From contig DATJMX010000010.1 in assembly GCA_035508495.1 (NCBI GenBank), positions 22,051-86,050 of the forward strand: a stretch of 64,000 bases of DNA. Reading direction: 5' to 3'. The notes beneath the pieces were generated by a model. That model worked only from the letters and a program-made list of their open reading frames with translations. It searched no databases and was not told where the DNA came from. Source of the DNA: Candidatus Binataceae bacterium. GTDB taxonomy: Bacteria > Desulfobacterota > Binatia > Binatales > Binataceae. The position numbers and the translations under genes were made by a program. Shown here piece by piece: positions 40,765 through 50,092 of this stretch (positions are counted from its first letter, which is position 1; every line of letters starts with the position of its first letter).

Positions 40765-43593
40765 TTATGGGCAGCTGGCGTTGGTGTAGCGATCGCCGGT
40801 TCCATAGCCGGCGCGCTGATATTCGGCGATTCCTTCGAAGATACGTTGGCCCAGTTTTACGTTGGCTGAGCCCCATGCGTTGTCGTCTTCAACGATCGCA
40901 TCCTGACCAGCGTCGATCAGGGCAAATCGAACGCCGGCGGCGCAGTTATCTGAGATCGTAACGGTCGCGCCGCGCGGCCCGACGTAGATTGCGGTAGAGG
41001 CGCCCAGGATGAAGTTGCCGGTGATAGTCGCGGACGTACCGAGATTTGCCTGCACACCGGTGACGACGTTCCGAATAGTATTGCCGGAAACGGTGAGGTT
41101 CCGATCGAACTCGCCGTAAACTCCGCTACCTGCCACGGAGTCGTGTGCGGTATTTCCGGTAACTACGACGCCGGTCGATTCCTTGATATCGAGACCGTTG
41201 TGAAACCAGTTCTGTACCTGGTTTCCAGCGATTCGAGCACCATCGGCGCGCTGGCAGTTGATCGCGTTGCCATGACCGCCACTGTAGGCGATGGTGTTGT
41301 TCTCGAAGCGCGCGCCCGGTCCGAGATCAACGTGAATGGCATTGTGGTATTTGATATCGCGACGACCGGGGCCGGTTTCGTGCACAGTGCAGTTGCGGAC
41401 AACGGGATTAATCGAATCGTAAAAATGGATTCCCCATCCGGCAGTGCGGCGGACTTCGATGCCGTCAACTACGATGTGCCCGATTCTGCTTTCTATTGTG
41501 CCCGTCCTTCCGCCGTTCCCGCCGCTGTATGAGTAAGAGATCGCAGGCACTCCATTGTTGTTCGGATGGGCACCATCGACGATGATTCCATCTTCGCGTA
41601 CAGCCGCCTCGATAGTCTGCGACGTCGGTTGAGCATCGCGCGGAAAGTGAAGGAAGAGGCGCCCGGCCTCCCAACGCCAGCCGCCGGGGGCGATGTCTCC
41701 GTTCGATGGCGAGTAGTTCAGACCCCAGCCCCACTCACTCCCAACGTATACGTTAGCTGCCGGGCTTTCGCACGGCGCCGACCAAACCCCGTCGTGTTCC
41801 AGTCGCCATCCTGAGATAACGTCAGCGCCTGAAATGATCGGCGGCGGCCCGGACCCATAGCGAGTAATAGTGATCGGATGATCGACGGCGCCGCTGCTAT
41901 GGAGCGCAAGGGTTCCCCGCCATGTATCCCCTGCCTTGAGCGCAACGACATCGCCCGGCGCAAGGACCGCGTTACTCACTTTTGCCAGGCTCCGCCAGGG
42001 AGTCGCAGGATCGGTCCCCGGGTTCGAATCAGTTCCGGAGGCGTCGATGTAGTAAGTACGGGCTGAGGCCGATCTCGCGATGCCAGTAAATATCACCCCG
42101 AACAAGACTGCGCCCGCCAGCGCTGATGCGAGATGTGAAACGGTCTGCGAAGTCGCTTCCGCGGGCTCGTGAGCGAGAGTTAGAAGCCGCCCGCGCTCTG
42201 CCAGGGCCCAGACGAGGGCCAGCGTGACGCCGGAGGGAAATATACAATCGCTCACATCCGCTTCGGCCATCGACCGAATCAGCATCGGCACGACGATTAG
42301 CAGGAACGCGGGCTTGAGATTCCAGGTATCGGTGTTGCGCCGAAATAAATCGTGAAACGGTCGCAGCGTCATGAATAGCCAGAGTGCCAACGCGGGTATG
42401 CCAAGCCCGATGGCGCGCGACAAGTACTCATTGTGCAGCGAGCTGCGCGGCCCTTCGTACCACGGTCCCCACCAGATAGGAAAATAGCGGCTACCGAAGA
42501 TCGCACCGTCAACCTGGTAGCCATAGCCCAACAGCGGCCGCTCCCACATACGAGCGATGGTAAAATGCCAGATGTCGGTGCGTCCGGTCAGAGTTCCCGC
42601 GCCACGGAAGAAATAGTCGGACTCGAAGGTTGCGAGTAATACGAAGGCTCCGAGGGCCACAGCGACGCACGCGACGAATCCTTTGACGCGATAGCGCCAG
42701 ATCGCATAACAGGCGCATCCGGCGCCGATCGAGACCAAAACCGATCGCGAGTCCGCCATCAGCGTCAAGATTAATCCCAGCACGACGGCCGCTCCCGCCC
42801 ATCGCCGACGCAATCCGGTAAACCGCAGCCATCCGACGAGGCCGACTGTCACCGATGGAAGGGTAATGGCGCCGACCTGGTTGGGATTTTCGAAGAGCCC
42901 TTTGAAACGCGGAACGCCGAAGCTCTCGGGATCACCTGCTACTGGATGGGACCACGTGATGCTGGATGGCAGTACCAGTTCCGCCAGCGCGAGTATCGCC
43001 ATAAGGGCGGACAACGCGAGCAACGCAAGGAACAGTGATTCGCTTGCGTCAGATTCGTCGTTGACCTGACCGATCGCCGCGATCAATGCGACGAACGACA
43101 ACACAGAACCGACCAGTCGCGCGGCGCTGTAAGCCGGCGCGATTGAATAGCTAATGGTTACAAGTGCCCATCCGAAATAGACTGCGTAAAGACGAAAACA
43201 TCCGCGTCCAAGCAGTCCGGTTCGCATCGCAATCGGAATTGCCGGTGTGAGCAGGATTGCATAGAGTGAGTATCGCACCAGCACCCGCATGCTGTCGTCG
43301 AGCGGGATTAGCGAAGGAATCTCCTCGATCACGATCAGCATCAATATCAAGTAGATCGGCGTGCGAATGAGCACTTTGACGGATCGGATAAGAGTCGCGG
43401 CGATGATCAGCGCGCCGATCGCGAGGGCAATTTTCGGCGCGAAGTAACCCAGTACCAACAGAGTCGCCGCGGCCAGCAAGCCGCCGGCCGCCAGTGCGAG
43501 GCGGCTGCGCACGTGAGGAATCACTTCGTGAAGTGGACTTTCGTCGGTCGCATCACGCACAGCGACTGACGCCTCGAAAAGGTCTAGTCCCAT
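40765..43593 (-). CDS. O-antigen polymerase/ligase-like membrane protein fused to a parallel beta-helix domain
   Basis: 942 residues in two parts. Residues about 30-470 form a polytopic membrane domain with O-antigen ligase/Wzy_C hallmarks: FKGLFENPNQVGA, LTGRTDIWHF, LGYGYQ and SSLHNEYLSRAIGLGIPALA. Residues 485-511 look like a former signal peptide (ALAGAVLFGVIFTGIARSASA), followed by YYIDASGTDSNPG and a complete beta-helix homologous to the secreted neighbour at 39207-40712. No internal start codon with a ribosome site is evident at the join, so a true fusion is favoured. The membrane part should polymerise or ligate glycan units; the periplasmic beta-helix could cleave or epimerise the product. 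It lies 29 bp after the preceding operon gene. Confidence 0.85.
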   Translation of the reverse strand: MGLDLFEASVAVRDATDESPLHEVIPHVRSRLALAAGGLLAAATLLVLGYFAPKIALAIGALIIAATLIRSVKVLIRTPIYLILMLIVIEEIPSLIPLDDSMRVLVRYSLYAILLTPAIPIAMRTGLLGRGCFRLYAVYFGWALVTISYSIAPAYSAARLVGSVLSFVALIAAIGQVNDESDASESLFLALLALSALMAILALAELVLPSSITWSHPVAGDPESFGVPRFKGLFENPNQVGAITLPSVTVGLVGWLRFTGLRRRWAGAAVVLGLILTLMADSRSVLVSIGAGCACYAIWRYRVKGFVACVAVALGAFVLLATFESDYFFRGAGTLTGRTDIWHFTIARMWERPLLGYGYQVDGAIFGSRYFPIWWGPWYEGPRSSLHNEYLSRAIGLGIPALALWLFMTLRPFHDLFRRNTDTWNLKPAFLLIVVPMLIRSMAEADVSDCIFPSGVTLALVWALAERGRLLTLAHEPAEATSQTVSHLASALAGAVLFGVIFTGIARSASARTYYIDASGTDSNPGTDPATPWRSLAKVSNAVLAPGDVVALKAGDTWRGTLALHSSGAVDHPITITRYGSGPPPIISGADVISGWRLEHDGVWSAPCESPAANVYVGSEWGWGLNYSPSNGDIAPGGWRWEAGRLFLHFPRDAQPTSQTIEAAVREDGIIVDGAHPNNNGVPAISYSYSGGNGGRTGTIESRIGHIVVDGIEVRRTAGWGIHFYDSINPVVRNCTVHETGPGRRDIKYHNAIHVDLGPGARFENNTIAYSGGHGNAINCQRADGARIAGNQVQNWFHNGLDIKESTGVVVTGNTAHDSVAGSGVYGEFDRNLTVSGNTIRNVVTGVQANLGTSATITGNFILGASTAIYVGPRGATVTISDNCAAGVRFALIDAGQDAIVEDDNAWGSANVKLGQRIFEGIAEYQRAGYGTGDRYTNASCP

Positions 43594-43622
43594 ATTAGGA
43601 AACCGACCCGCTCACCCGCGGG

Positions 43623-45029
43623 CTATGCCAGCATTTCCTGCGCTATTGCACAGAGCGTCATCGGCCGCAGCTTCTTTTCGGCCGCGAAACTCACGATTCG
43701 GTTAAGATCTGATTCGTTGCCGCTCTTTTGGAACGGACCTGGAAGCCGACCGAGCCCCACGCCCTGGGGATGCACCGTCGCGATGATCGGCATACCGAGA
43801 GCGGCCAGCGCGAGCATCCTGCCGCGGTCCAATAGCCGCGCTGCGAAACGCCGGAAAATCGGAAAGTACCGGCCGTAGATCGGCTGCATCGGCGTCGACA
43901 TCCGTAGATAACCCGGCAACGCGGTTTCATATGCCGGCTGGGTGAATGGATTTTCGAACGACGCAACGAAACCGGCGCGATGAACGGCATCAATCACTGC
44001 CGGACTGTGCCTCTCGTAAGGAAAGATAATGACTGGCTGGAACCTTACTCCATAACGGCGCGCGATCTCGTCCACGTTCGCTCGTCCGTGCGCGAGTTCC
44101 ACCTGCGGATCGCGCAGCTCGCTATGATCGATATGACGATTCAAACCGTGCCACACGAAGCCAACATTGAACCTCCCAGTGGTCGCGACGTAACTGCGCG
44201 GCGGATGCGTTTGCGAGGGAATCCAGGCGAAGTCGAGATGGACTCCCGAAAGCCGCGTTTCTAACTGACTCAGCCATCGCTCGAGACCGCCAGTCTGAAA
44301 GAAATCAAAATTGGCGGGGCGATCATCGAGCACGATGTCGAACGGCACGCGATGCTTCGTGCCGCGGCCGCATGCGCGCTCGACGGCGATGAGTGCTGCC
44401 GTTTCCCACGGGCGCATCGCAGTCGTCGCCAGGCGCTCGATGATCGGCGCTTCAAGAGCGGCCTCGGCCAGTTCGTCAGCCTGCAAGTCGCAGATCACGA
44501 TCCCCTCGTGACAGGGCATCGCAAATGAGATCGGAAGCTCGCCGCCCTCGGGGCCACGGGCGAATGCCAACGGCTCTGCGGGCTCAGCCAGTCCGAGCGC
44601 ACGCTTGAACGCGAAACGCCCTTGTCCGGTCTCATTCTCGAGCGCGGCTGGAATCAACGTGCCATATCCTATTCGATACGAGTCTGCGGCGAGTTCGGTC
44701 GATATCTTGAAGCTCAGACGAATTGGAGTTTTGATCGCGACCGAGCGCCCTGGAGCAAAACCGCCGCGGATATACATCGTTGCGCCATGGCGAACCAGTG
44801 CGGTTACCTCGGCGGCTACATCTCCCTCGAGCGAGTCAGCAGTTGCGCCACTCAGCGCGACGATCGTCGATCGAGGCGCAGCCGCCGAAATCGAAGGCCG
44901 TGCGCCGTGGGCGAGATCGACCAGCTCTTCGCGAAAGCCTCGCAAATGCGCATACTGCCTGGCGATGAGCGGTGGCGTCTCGCGCCGCGAATCGTAGATC
45001 AAAATACCGACTCTGTTGGCCGCGTTCAT
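43623..45029 (-). CDS. Polysaccharide-deacetylase-like protein
   Basis: 468 residues. From about residue 230 the sequence follows a NodB-like barrel: PFDIVLDDRPANFDFF (metal Asp pair), FVWHGLNRHIDHSEL (His motif), VIIFPYERHSPAVIDAVHRAGF (motif 3-like) and a late MPIIATVHPQGVG strand. The N-terminal 200 residues are a separate alpha/beta region (VGILIYDSRRETPP, TIVALSGATADS) with glutamine-amidotransferase-like character. The motifs are divergent, so deacetylase activity is tentative. Start ATG overlaps the previous stop (ATGA). Confidence 0.65.
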   Translation of the reverse strand: MNAANRVGILIYDSRRETPPLIARQYAHLRGFREELVDLAHGARPSISAAAPRSTIVALSGATADSLEGDVAAEVTALVRHGATMYIRGGFAPGRSVAIKTPIRLSFKISTELAADSYRIGYGTLIPAALENETGQGRFAFKRALGLAEPAEPLAFARGPEGGELPISFAMPCHEGIVICDLQADELAEAALEAPIIERLATTAMRPWETAALIAVERACGRGTKHRVPFDIVLDDRPANFDFFQTGGLERWLSQLETRLSGVHLDFAWIPSQTHPPRSYVATTGRFNVGFVWHGLNRHIDHSELRDPQVELAHGRANVDEIARRYGVRFQPVIIFPYERHSPAVIDAVHRAGFVASFENPFTQPAYETALPGYLRMSTPMQPIYGRYFPIFRRFAARLLDRGRMLALAALGMPIIATVHPQGVGLGRLPGPFQKSGNESDLNRIVSFAAEKKLRPMTLCAIAQEMLA

Positions 45030-45790
45030 GGCTTGCCCGCCGCATGCGCTTCGCTCTTAACTTCGCGCTCGAGCTCGGTCGCGCGCCGCTCGTTGGACGC
45101 GAGAATCGCTTCGAATAGCGGCGACGGCTGGAGCATGCTCAGCAGGTTCAGGTTGGGAACGACGCAGTGTCCTCCGATAAATCCGGGGTAGTAGCGCACC
45201 CGCGGCAGAAAACTGATTTCGTCGAAAAATGTGATCGCCTGGTCGTAATCGGCGCCCAGCGCCTGCGCGTAGCGATTGAGCTCCTGCGCGAACGCAATCT
45301 GCAGGCCGAAATAACTCGTCTCGGCGAGCTTGGCGAGCTCGAGCGTTTCGACCCGATCGATTCGCGCGACACCGAATCCTGCCGCCTTGAAATGCTGCTC
45401 GGCTTCGTCAGCCGCGCCGCGTTCGGTCGCAGCAACGAATTTCACGTAGCGCTTAAGATCCTCGACCATTCGCGCATGCTTGCCGCGCACCGGACTGAAG
45501 GCGATACGCATGCCGGTGGCGCCCGCGATAATCCGCGTCGTGCCGGGCAGCACGGTACTGTTGATGATTGTCAGATGCGGCCGGAAGCGCTCGATGTATC
45601 CGACCGCGGTCTCGACGAAGTGATCGCGGCTGCGGAACGGAAAGCACAAATGCATCACCCCGACCTTGGCCGTGATCTGCTGCGGCTGGATATCCAGGCG
45701 CAGCACGGGCCCCGCGCCTTGCAAAATTGTCGCGAGCGGTCCGCCGACTTCGCCGACGCCGACTACTAGTGTGGTCTTTGAAGGCTCCAC
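45026..45790 (-). CDS. Short UDP-glucose/GDP-mannose dehydrogenase-like protein
   Basis: 254 residues from GTG 45790. It has the NAD-binding TLVVGVGEVGGPLATIL, the INSTVLPGTTRII segment and the central helix LAETSYFGLQIAFAQELNRYAQ. The catalytic-cysteine motif is GFIGGHCVVPN. The C-terminal UDP-binding domain of normal 430-residue dehydrogenases is absent, so the protein ends just after the active Cys. The first NAD strand lacks most of the family's usual nucleotide-binding extension. It may be an atypical dehydrogenase or a non-catalytic remnant. The gene overlaps both neighbours. Confidence 0.75.
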   Translation of the reverse strand: MEPSKTTLVVGVGEVGGPLATILQGAGPVLRLDIQPQQITAKVGVMHLCFPFRSRDHFVETAVGYIERFRPHLTIINSTVLPGTTRIIAGATGMRIAFSPVRGKHARMVEDLKRYVKFVAATERGAADEAEQHFKAAGFGVARIDRVETLELAKLAETSYFGLQIAFAQELNRYAQALGADYDQAITFFDEISFLPRVRYYPGFIGGHCVVPNLNLLSMLQPSPLFEAILASNERRATELEREVKSEAHAAGKP

Positions 45791-46962
45791 GATGTGAGTT
45801 CCCCTTTTTGAATCAGCGCATCGATTGCGCGATAAAAGCTCTCGCGCTGAGTGTCCCACGAAAGGCGAGCTCCCGCGGTGTGCGCTCGCGCGGCCATCTC
45901 AAGTCGCTCAGCAGGATTGTCGTGCATTTCGAGGATCGCGCCCGCGAGATCTTCGATATTTTCCGGGTCGAAGAAGCGAACTTCGCGCGGCCCGAAATAG
46001 TGCTCGATAGTGCGCAGCCGCGACGCGATAACCGGGATTCCGAGCGCCGCGTACTCGAGCAGCTTGACCGGCAGCATCAGGTTCGTCGCGTGGGTCGAGC
46101 GCTGCGGCACAAGGCCGACAGTCGCGTCCGCGAATGCCGCGGGCAGTTCGACCGTCGGCACCAGGCCGCGAAACTCGATGCGATCGTCAACACGCAGCTC
46201 CTTTGCCAGAGCGACGACATCGTCGTAGCAATCCCCGTCGCCGATAACGAGCATCTCGAGCTCCGGCAGCCGATCGCGCAGTAGCGCAATCGCGCGCACC
46301 ACGAGATCGAGTCCCAGCCGATGCGCCACTGTGCCATGGCATACGAGCTTGAACTTCGCTCCCGGGGCTGGCAGCGCCCGCTCGGCGCCGAAGATTCGAA
46401 AATCGGGACCATTGGCGACGACAGTGATCTTCTTGTCAGGGATTCCCACTGCGATAAGACGCTGACGATGGGGTTCGTGAACCGCGAGCACCTGGTCGGC
46501 GAGCCCTGCACACAGCCGCTCCCCCTTCATCAGGAGTCGCGCGCCGAAGGCGCCGCGCTCGTCACCAAACTTGTCGAGGTACAGCTCGGGCATCGTGTCG
46601 TGGATATCGAGCAGGATGCGGCTGCCGAAAATTCTGAGCGGCACGGCGCACAGCACCGCCGCATCCGGCATCGTGCAAATAATCACGCCGTCGTAAGGGC
46701 GCTTGCGGCTGCGGCCGATCGCGAGCGATGCCGCGCGGCCGAAAAAGCGCCCGTAGACTTTCAGGTACGAGGAATGACTTGCGCCGCGGTAACGCGGCAC
46801 GTCGATTCCAACGAGGTTGACGCCGTTCAGCTCGACCGGCTCGCCCGCCGCGATAACGATCACATCAATTTCGTGACCGCGCTCGGCGAGCGCCTCCGCA
46901 TGACGGTGCACGCGGGCGTCGTGAAGATAGGTCGTGTACGCGACCATCAGGAAGCGCGCCAC
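45766..46962 (-). CDS. Glycosyltransferase family 4
   Basis: 398 residues, GT-B fold. The N-terminal domain has RVHRHAEALAERGHEIDVIV, and the acceptor-side helix ILLDIHDTMPELYLDKFGDERG is typical of GT4 proteins in EPS clusters. The donor-binding domain has VCHGTVAHRLGLDLVVRAI, VIGDGD, FRGLVPTVELPAAFADATVGLVP and the ELLEYAALGIPVIASR region (here KLLEYAALGIPVIASR). It adds a sugar to the lipid-linked repeat at the cytoplasmic face. GTG start at 46962. Confidence 0.92.
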   Translation of the reverse strand: MARFLMVAYTTYLHDARVHRHAEALAERGHEIDVIVIAAGEPVELNGVNLVGIDVPRYRGASHSSYLKVYGRFFGRAASLAIGRSRKRPYDGVIICTMPDAAVLCAVPLRIFGSRILLDIHDTMPELYLDKFGDERGAFGARLLMKGERLCAGLADQVLAVHEPHRQRLIAVGIPDKKITVVANGPDFRIFGAERALPAPGAKFKLVCHGTVAHRLGLDLVVRAIALLRDRLPELEMLVIGDGDCYDDVVALAKELRVDDRIEFRGLVPTVELPAAFADATVGLVPQRSTHATNLMLPVKLLEYAALGIPVIASRLRTIEHYFGPREVRFFDPENIEDLAGAILEMHDNPAERLEMAARAHTAGARLSWDTQRESFYRAIDALIQKGELTSWSLQRPH

Positions 46963-46963
46963 G

Positions 46964-48169
46964 TTACACCTCGCTCCACAGCGGACCGTCGCTCAGGCGC
47001 TGCGCGCTTGCGCGCCCGGCGCCGGCGCCCGAAATCGCCGGCGCGCCGTCGCGAAGCTCAAGGCTCATCGCCGAGCGCTCGCGCCACCATCGCGCGACTT
47101 CTCCAGGCAGCGCCCGCCATGCTCCCTCAATATCGGCGAGGCGCTTCAGCAGCTCCTCGTAAGCTGATCGATAATCATCTGTCCACAGATAGTCAGGATG
47201 AGTCAGGACGAGGATCATGCCGCCGCGCTTGGCGATCCATCGCGCTTTTGATTCCCATACCGGCAGGGGGTCGCGATGCAACACGTTGAGCAGCGTATGG
47301 TCCTGCGGCAGGGTGTACGGCAGCTCGACCATCGAGCCCAAAAAGAACGGGAAGTGACTCAGCGAGCCGCCCGGCTGGGGCTCGAACGGATCGACGTCGG
47401 AGTACGAGGCGTCGTAATCGAAGTCCATCGCCGCGATCCATTCCGCGACCCGCAGCGTCGACGGGGAGCGGAAGCCGCGCAGATCATGCTCGCGGGCGAT
47501 TCGCTCAAGCCGCGGCTCGAGTTCGAGAAAATCGCGCCGGCTGCGGAAGAGCCGCCCGTCGTGGCTGAGACCGTGAGCGCCAATCTCAAATCCCGCCGCG
47601 CGCAATTCCTCGAACTTCGCCCAATCGATCGGATACTGGCCGAGCGGCACGTTCCACGACGAGCGGAAGCCGTAGCGATCTTCGAGCTCCGCCATCGCGC
47701 GCATCCGCTCGACTCCGAGCGGGCTTTCGACGTCGTGAGTGAGCACGATAGCGGTGCGGTAGGGCGCGGGCCACGGCGCGATACGCCAGGAATCAGTCGC
47801 GCCAATCGTTGCCAGCGCGCTCTGAAGCCATCCGCGCCAGAAATCGAGCAGCGTGGTTTCGATCGGCCAGGCCGGAAATTCGACGCGCGGCCGCGACATC
47901 ACCACCGCGCGCATCGTATTGCGCATCTCGCGCGGAATGAAACGCTTGACCGCGTAATAGTATTTCATCGTCGAGGGTGGCCGCCGCGCCGCCGGCGCCA
48001 GGTAATGCTCGTGCAGATACCATTCGGCGATCGCCTCCGAACCGCGCAACGAGCCGCCGAGCGCCGCGCGAAACTCCTCGGGCAGTTTCCAGAACGTGAA
48101 CGCGTCGTTGCGCGCGAGCGTTTCTTTGCCCGCGCGCTCGATTGCCGCGAAACCAGCCGTCATCGCCAT
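46964..48169 (-). CDS. Polysaccharide deacetylase (NodB homology)
   Basis: 401 residues. The NodB-type barrel starts with AIVLTHDVESP (motif 1, metal Asp), then FEIGAHGLSHDG (motif 2, His ligands), RGFRSPSTLR (motif 3) and a late MILVLTHPDYLW. It de-N-acetylates or remodels carbohydrate. The N-terminal 140 residues are unassigned. ATG 48169 follows GAGGGAATCGGT; an ATG at 48163 would give an exact ATGA overlap with the previous gene. Similar deacetylases accompany EPS operons of XrtA-type bacteria. Confidence 0.85.
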   Translation of the reverse strand: MAMTAGFAAIERAGKETLARNDAFTFWKLPEEFRAALGGSLRGSEAIAEWYLHEHYLAPAARRPPSTMKYYYAVKRFIPREMRNTMRAVVMSRPRVEFPAWPIETTLLDFWRGWLQSALATIGATDSWRIAPWPAPYRTAIVLTHDVESPLGVERMRAMAELEDRYGFRSSWNVPLGQYPIDWAKFEELRAAGFEIGAHGLSHDGRLFRSRRDFLELEPRLERIAREHDLRGFRSPSTLRVAEWIAAMDFDYDASYSDVDPFEPQPGGSLSHFPFFLGSMVELPYTLPQDHTLLNVLHRDPLPVWESKARWIAKRGGMILVLTHPDYLWTDDYRSAYEELLKRLADIEGAWRALPGEVARWWRERSAMSLELRDGAPAISGAGAGRASAQRLSDGPLWSEV

Positions 48170-49020
48170 ACCGATTCCCTCATCGTGAGGCGCCGCCATT
48201 GCTGGTCGCGCACAAAGCGCACGATCTTCTGGTCGACCAGCACCGGCTTGCGCTTGAGCGCGGCCAGAAAATATCCCGCCAGCATCAGTAGGCCGCAGAT
48301 CGGAAATGGCTGCTCAAGGCTGTTGCCAACGGCGCGCGCGATCATGAAAAGCGGCGAGTATCCTGATTGCCACGCCGCCTCGCCGACCGCGAGCCGTCCG
48401 CGCCACAGGCCGCGCGCGCTGTTAGTGGTGCGTCGATGGTAAGCCTGGATATGGCGAAAGCTGCGCGTGCGGTATCCCGCCATCATCGCGCGCACTTCAT
48501 CAATCGTGTCCCAGCCAAGGCCCGATTCGAGTCCGCCGATCGCGTCGAAACAGGCGCGCGAATAAACCTTGCTCGGACCGCGGGTATGAAACTCCGGAGC
48601 CCGCGCCGCGGCCCATTCGCCGCCGCCCTCGGGCTCGAGCAATTCGCCGCTGGCGATCCCGAGCTTCGGATCGCACGCGAACTCGTCGAACAGGAGTTGC
48701 AGATAGTTTGGGCCAAAGAGCATATCGGCGTCGAAACGCACCAGAAACTCGGCGTCGCCCCATACGTTCGAATCGAGAAACCGCATGATGACGGATTCGC
48801 CGCCGGGCTCACGTTCGCGATCCCGTGGCAGATGTTTGGGTTCGATAAACGGGTAACGCGCTGCAGCCTCGTCGATTATCGCGCCAGTAAGGTCGCTCGA
48901 TCCGTCGTCGATAATGATCCACCGCTCGGGCAACGTCTTCTGCGACGTCATCGAGGTGATAAGCCCCGGGATGAACGCCTCTTCGTCGCGGGCCGGTGTG
49001 ATCGCGATATACTTCGTCAT
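48160..49020 (-). CDS. Glycosyltransferase family 2
   Basis: 286 residues, GT-A fold. YIAITPARDEEAFIPGLITSM, IIDDGSSD, the DxD-like FLVRFDADMLFGPNYL and a later IGGLESGLGWDTIDEVRAMM with the catalytic-base-like Asp. C-terminal membrane-interacting helices follow (PICGLLMLAGYFLAALKRK). It extends the lipid-linked oligosaccharide. Start ATG 49020 overlaps the previous stop by ATGA. Confidence 0.92.
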   Translation of the reverse strand: MTKYIAITPARDEEAFIPGLITSMTSQKTLPERWIIIDDGSSDLTGAIIDEAAARYPFIEPKHLPRDREREPGGESVIMRFLDSNVWGDAEFLVRFDADMLFGPNYLQLLFDEFACDPKLGIASGELLEPEGGGEWAAARAPEFHTRGPSKVYSRACFDAIGGLESGLGWDTIDEVRAMMAGYRTRSFRHIQAYHRRTTNSARGLWRGRLAVGEAAWQSGYSPLFMIARAVGNSLEQPFPICGLLMLAGYFLAALKRKPVLVDQKIVRFVRDQQWRRLTMRESVWR

Positions 49021-50084
49021 GAGAGATACCTGTAGATAAAAGCGCTGAGTCCCTCGGCGACCGGGCGTGGCAGTTTGGGCCACAGGCGCATCGCAAGTGC
49101 GCGTGTGCCGGTGACATGCTCTGAGCTGATGTTGCCGGGCGGGTCGGGCGTGAAAACGTAGGGCAGCGGCGACGGCTCGGCGCCATGCTGCCGCTTGAAG
49201 TTGACCAGTCCCTTGTTGCGCATATCGGTGCGACCGACGTCGAAGCGGCGATGCGTGCCGAGATGGCTGAGGATCAATTTCCGGATTAGGATTTCTGTCG
49301 CACCTGTGCCCGCGTCATGCGCCCGCGCCATCCACTTGCCGTAGATACAGTCGCGATGCGTCAGCGCGAACTCGACTGCGAGGTCGCGCCCGGCGTGGAT
49401 GGTGAACCAGATTTGCGCGTCGTCGCCCATCCCTTTTGCGATCGTGCGGAAGAAGCCGGCGGGCTGCGTGGGCAATCCCTTTTGCCTCCGCGAAGTAACG
49501 ATCAGCTCGTAGAAGCGCCTGAGCCCATCGGCGCCATCGACTCGCTCGACCACGAATCCCGAGGTCTCGGCGCGCCGAATATGGGCGCGAAAATTACGGC
49601 TGAAACGCTGCTGGATTTGTTCGGCGCTACCCTCGGTATTGACGATCCAGCGTTGGAACATCTCAAATTTGTGCCACGGCGCGGGCGCGTCGAAGCCGCG
49701 CACTTCGATCGGCGGCAGGCCTTGCTTTGCCGCAAGCTGCGCCATCAGAATTTCCGCCGCTCCCGGCTCATCTTCGAGCGGCGCGCAAAAATCCGAATAG
49801 GGCAGTGCCACGAGCTTCTGGCGCCAGAATTGCGACGATTGTGCGAGCGGCACTCCGGCCAACATCGCCCCTTGCGGACTTCTCAGCGCCGCCACGTAAA
49901 TCCTGAAGCGGTACGCGGCCAGGATCGACTCGATCCAGCGACAGGTATGAAATACGGTCGCATCCGGCGAGCGCTCGACCATCGCGATCCACTCCGCGCG
50001 CGCCGTGCTCCACGGCTCGAGCTCGACGCGGCCAATTTCCAGTTGAGTTTCAGCGCTCTTGCGCGCGAGATTTCCTTGATTCAT
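49017..50084 (-). CDS. FemAB-like / GNAT-fold acyltransferase of EPS locus
   Basis: 355 residues. Two GNAT-like domains of the FemAB type: VERSPDATVFHTCRWIESI, FRAHIRRAETSGFVVERVDGADGLRRFYELI and the second-domain core DLAVEFALTHRDCIYGKWMARAHDAG, then ILIRKLILSHLGTHRRFDVGRTD with GLVNFKRQHGA. FemAB proteins transfer aminoacyl groups from tRNA; homologues in EPS loci (XrtA-associated type) may decorate polysaccharide or peptidoglycan. The long open frame upstream of the ATG at 50084 runs inside the flippase gene and is not coding. Confidence 0.85.
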   Translation of the reverse strand: MNQGNLARKSAETQLEIGRVELEPWSTARAEWIAMVERSPDATVFHTCRWIESILAAYRFRIYVAALRSPQGAMLAGVPLAQSSQFWRQKLVALPYSDFCAPLEDEPGAAEILMAQLAAKQGLPPIEVRGFDAPAPWHKFEMFQRWIVNTEGSAEQIQQRFSRNFRAHIRRAETSGFVVERVDGADGLRRFYELIVTSRRQKGLPTQPAGFFRTIAKGMGDDAQIWFTIHAGRDLAVEFALTHRDCIYGKWMARAHDAGTGATEILIRKLILSHLGTHRRFDVGRTDMRNKGLVNFKRQHGAEPSPLPYVFTPDPPGNISSEHVTGTRALAMRLWPKLPRPVAEGLSAFIYRYLS

Positions 50085-50092
50085 TCCCCTTC

